Below the pieces are notes generated by a model. That model did not search any database and was not told where the DNA came from. It saw only the letters and a program-made list of their open reading frames with translations. A stretch of DNA of 64,000 nucleotides from the NCBI GenBank assembly GCA_016195405.1, contig JACPZP010000033.1, forward strand, positions 34,598 through 98,597, written 5' to 3'. This stretch comes from Planctomycetota bacterium. GTDB lineage: Bacteria > Planctomycetota > Planctomycetia > Gemmatales > Gemmataceae. The stretch's first letter is position 1; each line of letters opens with the position of its first letter. Position numbers and translations under genes: made by a program. Below, in pieces: positions 56,655 to 64,000 of this stretch.

Positions 56655-59600
56655 ATGTGGATTGTCAAAGCCTCGCTCAAGAACCCTTACGCCATTGCCG
56701 TACTGGTGATCGTCATCTGCTTCGTGGGAGCTCTGGCCCTATCGGCTATACCGGTCGATATCCTACCCGTCTTCAAAGCGCCCGCCGTGCAGGTGATGAC
56801 CTACTTCCAGGGGATGCCGACCAGCTCCGTCGAAAAAACCATCACCAACCGCATCGAACGCTGGACCAACCAAGCCACCGGCTGCCGGTTGGTGGAATCC
56901 AAATCCACGCAAGGCGTCAGCATCGTCCGCCTCTATTTCCGCGACGACATCGATCCCAACGGCGCCCTCACCCAGGTGAACTCACTGGCTCTTGGTACGC
57001 TGGCCACGTTGCCGCCCAACACGCTGCCGCCAGTGGTGTTGCCGTTTGACCCGACCGGCACCTTGCCGCTGGGAGTTTTGAGCGTCCGCAGCCCCGACTT
57101 GAATGAAACACAGCTCAACGACCTGGCCCGCATCGACATCCGCAATATGCTCGGCGGCGTGCCCGGAGTGGTGGCTCCGGCAGTGTTCGGCGGCAAGAAT
57201 CGCACGATCTTGATCTATGTCGACCCCGTCCGGCTCGAGGCGCGAAAGCTCGCTCCCAAGGACGTGGTCGATGCACTGAGCCGATCGAACTTCATGATGA
57301 CTCCCGGCGTGGCCAAATTCGGCATGTTCGAGTTCCAGCTGGACTCCAACGCCATGGTGGATTCGGTGGCTGACCTGAACGATTTTCCGTTGCTCGAGAA
57401 ATCCGGCAATGCGATCTATCTGCGCGATGTCGGTTTCGCCCAGGACGCCAGTGCGATTCAAACAGCCCTGGTGCGCATCAACGGCCTGCGCCAGGTGTAT
57501 GTGCCCATTTATCGTCAGCAGGGGGCGAGCAGCCTGACAGTGATCGACGGGGTCAAGCGCGAGATTCCGGCCATGGAGGGAAAAATGCCGGCCGGGGTCA
57601 AGCTCGACCTTGTCATGGATCAATCTGAATACGTGCGTGAGGCCATCCAGGCCCTGATCCATGAGGGGGTCATCGGCGCCGTCTTGGTGGCGGTGATGAT
57701 TCTTATTTTCTTGGGAAACTGGCGCATGACCCTGATCGCGAGCATGTCAATCCCGCTCGCGATTCTGTGCTCGATCATCGGCCTGTTCGCGACCGGTAAC
57801 ACCATCAACGCGATGACGCTGGGCGGCCTGGCCCTCGCCATCGGTCCGCTCGTGGATGACGCGATTGTTGTTCTGGAGAACACGCACCGGCACCACACTA
57901 TGGGAAAATCCAGTTTCCGTGCCGCACTGGACGGCGCCGTGGAAGTAACCATTCCCGTGCTCGTGGCCACCTTGACGACTATCATCGTGTTGTGCCCAGT
58001 TGCTCTCATGCCTGGAATGGGAGGCTTTCTGTTCCGGCCATTGACCTTGGCCGTGGCATTCGCCATGTTGTCCTCGTTCCTCTTGTCGCGGACGTTCGTG
58101 CCGGTGCTTTGCGCCCGCTGGCTGGGAGAACACCACCATGCTGGCGGGGAACACGCCTCTTCCGGATGGGGGCAGCGGATCGTGCGAGTCATCGACCGTG
58201 GGTTGCATTGGCTCACGCGCAGATATGAGATGTTGCTTGCAGCAGCGCTGCGTCGGCAGGCTTTCGTGCTGGCGGTTGTCGGTCTGCTCTTCGTCGCATC
58301 GCTGGGACTATTGCATTTCATTGGCCGGGAGTTTTTCCCCCAGGTGGATGCTGGGCAAATCACCATTTACGTCCGCAGCCCGTCGGGAACCAGCCTGGAG
58401 GAGAACGAACGCCGTATCGCCCAGGTGGAGAAGTTTCTCGAGAGAAACATCCCGGTACAGGAACGGGAGATGATCATTTCGGAATTGGGGTTGGTCCCGG
58501 ACTGGTCGGCGGCCTACACGGCCAACTCGGGTTCGCAGGACGCCATCATCAAAGTACAGCTGGCCAGGGAACGCACCGGTAGCGCCCAGGAATATGCCGT
58601 CTTACTCCGGCGTCTTTTCGAGAACGACCACCGATTCGCCGATCTGCATTTTGGCTTTAACACTGGTGGAATGATTTCGGCGGCGCTGAACTATGGGGCC
58701 AGCTCACCAATCGACATTCAGATCGAAGGCGGCACCCCAACCCAGGCCTTGGAGCTAGCGCAAAAGATCCACCAGCGCGTCCGGTCCGTCCCCGGCACCG
58801 CCGACGTACGCGTCTTGCAGCGTCTGGACGCCCCGCAGCGCATCATTGTCGTCAATCGCCAGAAAGCCGCTGACGTCGGGCTGAGCGAGTATGATGTCAT
58901 GGCACAAGTGGTCACCGCGATGAACTCGAGCGTCTCGCTGAATCGCAATTTCTGGATCGATACGAAATCGGGGAACCAGTATTTCGTGGGAGTGCAATTC
59001 CCGGAGAACTCGAACCTCAAATTGCAGGACGTGATGAACATCGTGGCCACGGGGACAAAAGCGCCGTACCCCGTGAAGCTGGGCGACTTGATACGCCTGG
59101 AACACGGCACAGCTCCAGTGGAGGCGAATCATGTCAATCTGGCCCGCGTCATGAACCTCCTCGTTAACACCCAGGATCGTGACATCGGCAGCGTGGCGAG
59201 TGATATCAAGGCCCTGGTGCCGGAGCTGAATAAGCCACCCGCGGGAATGCGCGTCGAGCTTCACGGTGAGTATAGTCGCATGCAGGAATCGTTTGGCAGC
59301 CTGGGGTTCGGCCTGGCGATGGCGGCGGTGCTGGTCTACCTCCTCCTGGTGAGCCTGTTCCGCTCGTTCGTCGGCCCGTTCATCATCATGTTCGCCGTGC
59401 CCCTAGGCCTGATCGGCGTCTTGACCATGCTGTTTGTGACCAGCACGACCCTAAACGTGCAGTCGAGCATGGGGGTGATCTTCATGGTCGGCATCGTGGT
59501 GGCCAACAGCGTCTTGCTCGTCGATTTCGCCAACAAGCAGCGCAAGCTCGGCGCCAGCGTCCACAAGGCGATCACCACCGCAGCAGCCATCCGTTTTCGG

Positions 59601-59828
59601 CCGATATTGATGACCTTTTTCGCGACCTTCCTCGACCTCTTGCCGATGGCCATTGGCCTCGGGCGCGGGTCGGAGGCGAACGTACCCCTTGCCAGAGCGG
59701 TCGTCGGCGGACTTTTGACATCGACATTCCTGACCCTGATCGTCGTGCCGATCATGTTTACGCTGCTTATAAAGGATTCAACAGCGCCCGAAGTCGATAT
59801 CGACGCGGAGTTGGCGGAGGCGACTTAG
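56655..59828 (+). CDS. RND efflux permease, second of tandem pair
   Basis: A 1057-residue RND permease highly similar to the preceding one over its whole length, from MWIVKASLKNPYAIAV on; the two genes are a tandem duplication. It starts 24 bp after the stop of the first, with an AAGGGAAAAGCC stretch as weak Shine-Dalgarno. The proton-relay motif in TM4 is complete: LVDDAIVVLEN, Asp401 and Asp402. TM10 reads GIVVANSVLLVDFANKQ. The neighbourhood supplies a MFP and a TolC-like component, so one or both permeases should form a tripartite efflux pump. Such adjacent pairs may form hetero-oligomers, as MdtB and MdtC do in E. coli. Confidence 0.95.
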   Translation: MWIVKASLKNPYAIAVLVIVICFVGALALSAIPVDILPVFKAPAVQVMTYFQGMPTSSVEKTITNRIERWTNQATGCRLVESKSTQGVSIVRLYFRDDIDPNGALTQVNSLALGTLATLPPNTLPPVVLPFDPTGTLPLGVLSVRSPDLNETQLNDLARIDIRNMLGGVPGVVAPAVFGGKNRTILIYVDPVRLEARKLAPKDVVDALSRSNFMMTPGVAKFGMFEFQLDSNAMVDSVADLNDFPLLEKSGNAIYLRDVGFAQDASAIQTALVRINGLRQVYVPIYRQQGASSLTVIDGVKREIPAMEGKMPAGVKLDLVMDQSEYVREAIQALIHEGVIGAVLVAVMILIFLGNWRMTLIASMSIPLAILCSIIGLFATGNTINAMTLGGLALAIGPLVDDAIVVLENTHRHHTMGKSSFRAALDGAVEVTIPVLVATLTTIIVLCPVALMPGMGGFLFRPLTLAVAFAMLSSFLLSRTFVPVLCARWLGEHHHAGGEHASSGWGQRIVRVIDRGLHWLTRRYEMLLAAALRRQAFVLAVVGLLFVASLGLLHFIGREFFPQVDAGQITIYVRSPSGTSLEENERRIAQVEKFLERNIPVQEREMIISELGLVPDWSAAYTANSGSQDAIIKVQLARERTGSAQEYAVLLRRLFENDHRFADLHFGFNTGGMISAALNYGASSPIDIQIEGGTPTQALELAQKIHQRVRSVPGTADVRVLQRLDAPQRIIVVNRQKAADVGLSEYDVMAQVVTAMNSSVSLNRNFWIDTKSGNQYFVGVQFPENSNLKLQDVMNIVATGTKAPYPVKLGDLIRLEHGTAPVEANHVNLARVMNLLVNTQDRDIGSVASDIKALVPELNKPPAGMRVELHGEYSRMQESFGSLGFGLAMAAVLVYLLLVSLFRSFVGPFIIMFAVPLGLIGVLTMLFVTSTTLNVQSSMGVIFMVGIVVANSVLLVDFANKQRKLGASVHKAITTAAAIRFRPILMTFFATFLDLLPMAIGLGRGSEANVPLARAVVGGLLTSTFLTLIVVPIMFTLLIKDSTAPEVDIDAELAEAT

Positions 59829-59836
59829 TCACCTGT

Positions 59837-60283
59837 TCAATCCGGAGCGCGGCTCTTCACCGTGAGAACTGGAGATTCCGCGTGCCGAATGACTTGTTCG
59901 GCGACGCTGCCCATGAGCAGCCGGCGAAGACCGGTGCGGCCATGCGTGCCCATGACGATCAGGCCGCAGGCATGCTCCTTGGCCGCTCGGGTGATCTCGG
60001 CCGTCGGGTCCCCTTCGGCCAAGAGATGGACGAAGCGCACTGAAGAGCCGGCCGGGGGGGCGACTCTTTGCAGATCGGTGCGGAGGCGCTCCCGGTAGGC
60101 TTCGGGCTCCAGTTGACCGGAAACTTCCCCAAAAGTGAGGTTCTCCGGCCCGAGGGTTTCCACGACGTGCAGAATCAGGAGGCTGGCGCCGTACTCTTTG
60201 GCAAGGTCGAGAGCAATCTGGAACGCGTGCCGCGAGTAGTCCGAGAAATCGGTCGGGTGTAAGATAGTGGTTGGTCGAAACAT
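59837..60283 (-). CDS. Universal stress protein (UspA family)
   Basis: A 148-residue UspA-type protein. ILHPTDFSDYSRHAFQIALD and ASLLILHVVET are the typical N-terminal strand and helix, and the C-terminal IVMGTHGRTGLRRLLMGSVA carries the G-2x-G-9x-G(S/T) ATP-binding motif (GTHG ... MGS). It should bind ATP and act in stress survival. It lies on the opposite strand between the tandem permeases and the fusion protein gene, so the RND operon is interrupted in transcription direction here. Its start is ATG 60283, with a GGAGG ribosome binding site upstream (complement of 60290-60294). Confidence 0.9.
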   Translation of the reverse strand: MFRPTTILHPTDFSDYSRHAFQIALDLAKEYGASLLILHVVETLGPENLTFGEVSGQLEPEAYRERLRTDLQRVAPPAGSSVRFVHLLAEGDPTAEITRAAKEHACGLIVMGTHGRTGLRRLLMGSVAEQVIRHAESPVLTVKSRAPD

Positions 60284-60479
60284 GGATGGACCTCCTTCGC
60301 GCCAATGCTCCTTCCCGCAAGGTTCCTTACTTTATGGTAATGAGTTTTGGGAATCACCGAAAGGGATAATAGATGCGAGCGTCCAAGCGTTAGCCCGACG
60401 TGGTTGACTTTGAAACCACATTGCTTTCACGTCGCGCTTGCTCCACGACGCTCGGCTTTGCCCAGGGAGAACGCTTGCC

Positions 60480-62018
60480 ATGATGTTTTTCAAGCAAATC
60501 GTATGGTTGCTGGTCGGCGCCGTCATCGTCCTCGCCGGCGCGTTTGGGTATTCGATTATTTCGGGGATGCAGAGTTCAGCCCACAAATCCAACGACACCG
60601 GATCGGCGCAGCCGACCAACCGGATGGTTGTCAAAACCATCTATCCGAAGCTCGACTCCGCGTTCGTGCGTTCGGTGACGCCGGCGGCTTTTGTCGAGGC
60701 ATATTTCAAGGCCGACTTGTTCGCCCATGTGGCCGGGCCAGTTAAGTACATCGAAAAGAACATCGGCGATCCGGTGAAAATCGGCGAACTGCTGGTGGAG
60801 ATCGACGTCCCCGATCTCGTGCAGGAGATAGCGCAAAAGGACGCCCTCGTTCGCCAAGCCGAGGCCGACCGCGACGCGGCCCAGTCCCACGTGCAAACTT
60901 TGATCGAAGCGCTGGAGACCGCCAAGCTCTTCGTGCCCGTGAAGGAGGCGTTCCTCGAGCAGATGGCGCTGACGCGCGAACTGAAGCTTTTGGTATGGAA
61001 TCGCTACAAGGGCCTGCTGGAAAAAAAAGCGGTCCTGCTCGATGTCGTGGAGGAATGCGAGAAGGACTACAAGGTGTCCGTCGCCACCTACAAGACCGCG
61101 GACCTGGGTGTGGCGACGGCGCGCTCCGAATTCCATGCCGCCGAAGCGAAGCTCGCCGAGGCTCGCTCCGATCTCAAAGTCAAAGAAAGCCGCATCCAGG
61201 TTGCTAAAAGGGACAAGGAAAAGGTGCAGGCCCAGGCGGACTGGGCCAAGATTCTCGCCCCATTCGGCGGCGTCATCACGCGGCGCAACGTCGATCCCGG
61301 CGCCTTCGTCCAAAACGCCACCACGGCCAAGACGGAGCCGATGCTGACCATCATGCGCGACGACATCGTCACCATTTATACGCTGGTGCCGGAGCGCTCG
61401 GCAGCTTTCATTCGGGACGGCCAGGAGGCCGTCATCAAGATTGAAACGGAGCCGGGCAAGAAGTTCAAGAACTTGGTCGGCACCGTGACCCGGCACTCGC
61501 GGGCACTGGACACGGAGCGCGGCCGCACTATGCGCGTCGAAGTCGATCTCTATAACCCGCCCCTGCGCGGCTACAAGCGGTCGGTGCGCGAAGGGGTGTG
61601 CTCGTTCCTCTCTTCCTTGGGCGCGAGCAACGCCCTGGGCACGATCGCTCTCTGGGAGACCGGCCAACAGCTATGGGCCCGGCCCGGCCTGCTCCACGAC
61701 GGCATGTACGGGGACATGTCCATCATCTTGGAGCGCTTCCGGGACCCTTATCTGATTCCCAGCGCCGCGGTCTTCACGCACAAGGGCAAGACCTGCATCC
61801 TCCTGGTGCGCGACAACGTGATTCAGCGCGTGCCCGTGCAGGTGCAACTGGAAGACGGCATTCGCGCCAAGGTCGGCATCATCCTGCGCGAGGCCTTACC
61901 CGACAGCAACGACGATGACGTGGTGCGGGAGCTGACCCCCGACGACGAGATCGTGCTGAGCGGCCAAGGCGAACTGGCGGACGGCCAGGAAGTACGCACA
62001 GTGGCGCATGAGTGGTGA
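60480..62018 (+). CDS. RND membrane fusion protein (HlyD/AcrA-like)
   Basis: A 512-residue periplasmic adaptor. The start is one of two adjacent ATG codons (60480 and 60483), with GGGAG upstream. A single N-terminal membrane segment (KQIVWLLVGAVIVLAGAFGY) is followed by the biotinyl-lipoyl half KNIGDPVKIGELLVEIDVPD, then a long coiled-coil hairpin (about residues 115-265: IAQKDALVRQAEADRDAAQS and further, with LAEARSDLKVKESRIQVAKR), the second half IVTRRNVDPGAFV-like, and the beta-barrel. The hairpin is longer than in AcrA, close to HlyD-like or heavy-metal-type adaptors. Together with the two permeases and the TolC-like gene it makes a complete tripartite pump. Confidence 0.92.
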   Translation: MMFFKQIVWLLVGAVIVLAGAFGYSIISGMQSSAHKSNDTGSAQPTNRMVVKTIYPKLDSAFVRSVTPAAFVEAYFKADLFAHVAGPVKYIEKNIGDPVKIGELLVEIDVPDLVQEIAQKDALVRQAEADRDAAQSHVQTLIEALETAKLFVPVKEAFLEQMALTRELKLLVWNRYKGLLEKKAVLLDVVEECEKDYKVSVATYKTADLGVATARSEFHAAEAKLAEARSDLKVKESRIQVAKRDKEKVQAQADWAKILAPFGGVITRRNVDPGAFVQNATTAKTEPMLTIMRDDIVTIYTLVPERSAAFIRDGQEAVIKIETEPGKKFKNLVGTVTRHSRALDTERGRTMRVEVDLYNPPLRGYKRSVREGVCSFLSSLGASNALGTIALWETGQQLWARPGLLHDGMYGDMSIILERFRDPYLIPSAAVFTHKGKTCILLVRDNVIQRVPVQVQLEDGIRAKVGIILREALPDSNDDDVVRELTPDDEIVLSGQGELADGQEVRTVAHEW

Positions 62019-62340
62019 GCTTCACCGGTTCGCGGTTCGCGGATTGATTCAGAGGCTGCTAAAACAGTTCTGCGGACCTAACCCGCTTCCCGATATAGCT
62101 TAAGGGAAATGGTTTCAGCGAGGCGCTGGGACAGATACAATCTCGCCTAAACTCGCCCCGATTGCTCCGTGCATTGACCCTGGGGAGAATGCTCCGCGCA
62201 AAACCCTCAGACCTATTGTCCTTTCCAAACGGCACATATTCCTTCGATTTCTATTGCTATTTTCACACCACGGGCTATACCGCATCCATCCGAATTCGTA
62301 CGTGGGCGTATGGGTAAGATTTTGCGGCTTGAGGTCCGCG
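62019..62340. other. Intergenic stretch between adaptor and channel genes
   Basis: About 320 bases. The left half holds short direct repeats (GGTTCGCGGTTCGCGG at about 62028-62043) and no gene. The right half has a possible sigma-70-like promoter for the next gene (see 62254-62281). An upstream frame that runs into the channel gene is not counted as coding. Confidence 0.5.
62254..62281 (+). promoter_or_regulatory. Possible sigma-70-like promoter of the channel gene
   Basis: TTGCTA (62254-62259) and TATACC (62276-62281) are separated by 16 bases, about 60 bases upstream of the start at 62341. Both boxes deviate from the consensus TTGACA and TATAAT by one to two bases. This is suggestive only, since GC-rich planctomycetes use many promoter types. 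Confidence 0.3.
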
Positions 62341-63858
62341 ATGGGCCGGAACACTCGACTCGGCCTAGTTCCGTTTGGACTATGTCTGCTTGCCGGATGC
62401 GGCACGCTTGAACCGGCGCGCGCGGAGCCGCAGACTACGCCGCCCACAAGCCAGAATGACAATGATTCGAAGATCGGCGCAAAGCCGACTCTCCTTCCGC
62501 CTGTCCCCGTTGAAGTCGAGTTGATGCCCATCGACTTGCCGACGGCCCTGCGGCTTGCGAATGCTTCCAATCCGTTTATAGCCATTGCTCGGGAGAGGGT
62601 TCAGCAAGCATATTTCCGGCAGCGGCAGTCGGAGGTGCAGTGGCTGCCGGACTTGGTGGCGGGACCTTCCTATTTGCGGCATGACGGGCTGGTTCAGAAC
62701 GCGGCTGGGTTAGTGTTCCCGACCTCAAAGTGGAACTTCTTCGCCGGCGGCGGCGCGGCGTTGCGTCTCCATCTGTCCGATGCGCTCTTTGGCCCCCTGG
62801 TCACGCGCAGGCTCACCGAAGCCCAAGCGTCCGAATCGCGGACCGTCACGCACGACGTACAACTTGAAGTCGCGCTGGCCTATCTGGATTTGCTCCATGT
62901 GCACGGCCGGCTGGCGATCAACGCCGATACCCTGATCCATGCCAAGGAGATGCTGAAATTCGCTGAATCGGCCCAGGAGTTGGGGACGGGCAAGACGCCG
63001 GCCGATGCGCCGCGCGCTCGTACGGAGGTCTACCAGCGAACCGTCGAGCGCCGCGACCTCGAAGGCGCCGCCGGTCAGGCGTCGGCCCGGCTGGCGCAAC
63101 TGTTGCTATTGCGGCCCAGCGTCGATCTCCTGCCGGCGGAGACCGCAATCGTGCCGATCCAGCTTGTCGATGCGGAAAGCTCGCTCGACGACATGGTCAC
63201 CATCGGGTTGCAGAATCGACCCGAACTTGCACAAGGGCGCTCGCTGGTCGATGCGGCGTATCTTCGCTGGCGGCAAGCGAAAACCGATCGGTTCATCCCG
63301 CGCGTGGAGGTCAGCTATCTCTCCGGAACTTTCGGGGGCGGCCTCAACACCGACACCCTACGCTTCGGCGCGCGTGGCGACGGCTCGGTTGCCGCGGTGT
63401 GGGAACTGCACAACTTCGGCGCCGGCGACGTTGCTCGCAGCCGCGAGCGTTTTTCCTATTTACAGGAAGCCAACCTTCACGTGGTGGAAACACAGGCCCG
63501 GATCGGCGCCGACGTCGTGGCCGCGGCCAAGCTGGTCCGCGCACACAAGCGCACGCTGGAAGAAGCGCAGAAAGGGGTGAAGCAGGCCCAGGAAGCATGG
63601 CGGATTCTACGGGTATCGTCGTTCGGCATGGGTGGCCGCGAAAAACGCTATGATCCTTTGGAGCCTCTGATCGCCGAGCAGCAACTGCACACCGCACGCA
63701 ATCAGTATTTGTTCGAAGTCATCGGCTACAACCGGGCGCAGTTCCGGCTGTATACAGCGATGGGGAGCCCTGCCCTGTGCGCGTTGCCGAGCGCGCAGAC
63801 GTTGGTTGTGGAGACGCCCGTGCTGCCGCAGATACCGGCAAAGAAGGACGAGCGCTAG
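62341..63858 (+). CDS. Outer-membrane efflux lipoprotein (TolC/CusC-like)
   Basis: A 505-residue outer-membrane channel starting at ATG 62341 (MGRNTRLGLVPFGLCLLAGC), with a lipoprotein lipobox LAGC, as in CusC/OprM-type channels. Two TolC-type repeats follow: LANASNPFIAIARERVQQAY and the EVQWLPDLVAGPSYLRHDG part of the first, and QNRPELAQGRSLVDAAYLRW with KTDRFIPRVEVSYLSG in the second. Long amphipathic helices and short beta segments that would form the trimeric alpha-barrel and beta-barrel are recognisable. It is the outer component of the pump encoded by the preceding genes. Confidence 0.92.
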   Translation: MGRNTRLGLVPFGLCLLAGCGTLEPARAEPQTTPPTSQNDNDSKIGAKPTLLPPVPVEVELMPIDLPTALRLANASNPFIAIARERVQQAYFRQRQSEVQWLPDLVAGPSYLRHDGLVQNAAGLVFPTSKWNFFAGGGAALRLHLSDALFGPLVTRRLTEAQASESRTVTHDVQLEVALAYLDLLHVHGRLAINADTLIHAKEMLKFAESAQELGTGKTPADAPRARTEVYQRTVERRDLEGAAGQASARLAQLLLLRPSVDLLPAETAIVPIQLVDAESSLDDMVTIGLQNRPELAQGRSLVDAAYLRWRQAKTDRFIPRVEVSYLSGTFGGGLNTDTLRFGARGDGSVAAVWELHNFGAGDVARSRERFSYLQEANLHVVETQARIGADVVAAAKLVRAHKRTLEEAQKGVKQAQEAWRILRVSSFGMGGREKRYDPLEPLIAEQQLHTARNQYLFEVIGYNRAQFRLYTAMGSPALCALPSAQTLVVETPVLPQIPAKKDER

Positions 63859-63872
63859 GCCCCACAAAAGAA

Positions 63873-63975
63873 GAGAAAGATTAGGAGGAAGATTAGGAGG
63901 AAGATTAGGAGGAAGATTAGGAGGAAGATTAGGAGTAGGAAGAGGATTAAGAGCAAGATAAGGAGTAAGATTAAG
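63873..63975. repeat. Tandem repeat of a 12-bp unit
   Basis: Immediately after the channel gene, GATTAGGAGGAA is repeated exactly at 63879-63890, 63891-63902, 63903-63914 and 63915-63926. A degenerate fifth unit and related AAGA/TTAGGAGTA runs continue to about 63975. The stretch is purine-rich on this strand and AT-richer than the surroundings. There are no spacers, so it is not a CRISPR array. It is a candidate site for length variation. Confidence 0.85.
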
Positions 63976-64000
63976 ATCTTACACTTCGGTTCGTAGTGCT

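Noticed and set aside
63873..63975. CRISPR array
   Set aside because: The units follow one another without spacers, and no cas gene is present.
1..64000. tRNA or rRNA genes
   Set aside because: No cloverleaf with a GGTTCGAATC-type arm and CCA-side stem, and no rRNA-like stretch, was noticed by eye; a covariance search could still find one.

Overview
The window most likely comes from a GC-rich planctomycete (PVC group), probably near Gemmataceae/Pirellulales. The case rests on several traits read in the sequence: a double-length tandem UvrA (a form also known from Chlamydiae), a DUF1501 protein, a Tat-exported Gfo/Idh/MocA oxidoreductase, Uma2-type nucleases, secreted PPC-domain proteins, many lineage-typical hypothetical lipoproteins, and abundant dispersed palindromic repeats. 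No rRNA, tRNA, CRISPR array or intact transposase gene was found.

Layout. 1-3.1 kb: the end of a heavy-metal RND pump, a His-rich lipoprotein and a 49-residue lipoprotein. 3.2-7.1 kb (minus): FolC, a secreted protein and a lipoprotein lipase/esterase. 7.3-10 kb: a small secreted protein, a hairpin cluster, a HEAT-repeat membrane protein and a DUF6984 protein. 10.2-16 kb: an unusual exported metallo-beta-lactamase/D-2-hydroxyacid dehydrogenase fusion, MutS2 without its Smr domain, a Uma2 protein and a CbiM-like metal transporter subunit. 15.9-23 kb (minus): the tandem UvrA, with one frameshift and several palindromes embedded in its coding sequence. 23.2-25.9 kb: an ECF sigma factor, its probable anti-sigma factor, and accA with an in-frame TAG before its conserved tail. 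26-29.7 kb: a MITE-like element, then a tight four-gene operon (two PPC proteins, a MoaD/ThiS-like protein, a BNR-repeat protein) and a VOC protein. 30.3-36 kb (minus): a long Lhr helicase that lacks the Walker A segment, and a broken GT39-like gene. 36-47.4 kb: small proteins, MmgE/PrpD, NADAR, DUF4058, Gfo/Idh/MocA, an OB-fold-like protein, a cupin, a spermidine-synthase-like membrane protein, and a deleted DUF4058 pseudogene. 47.5-53.2 kb (minus): a large M28 peptidase, a phosphoribosyltransferase/DUF1501 pair and a Uma2 protein. 53.4-63.9 kb: two tandem, closely similar RND permeases, a UspA protein, a membrane fusion protein and a TolC-like lipoprotein. Together these form a complete tripartite efflux system. 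The window ends in a 12-bp tandem repeat.

Two themes stand out. First, palindromic elements lie not only between genes but inside coding sequence, in frame (uvrA, the spermidine-synthase-like gene). Second, several genes are damaged: an internal deletion in lhr, in the GT39-like gene and in a DUF4058 copy, a frameshift in uvrA and a nonsense codon in accA. Some of these are in genes normally expected to work, so assembly error must be excluded before they are read as biology.
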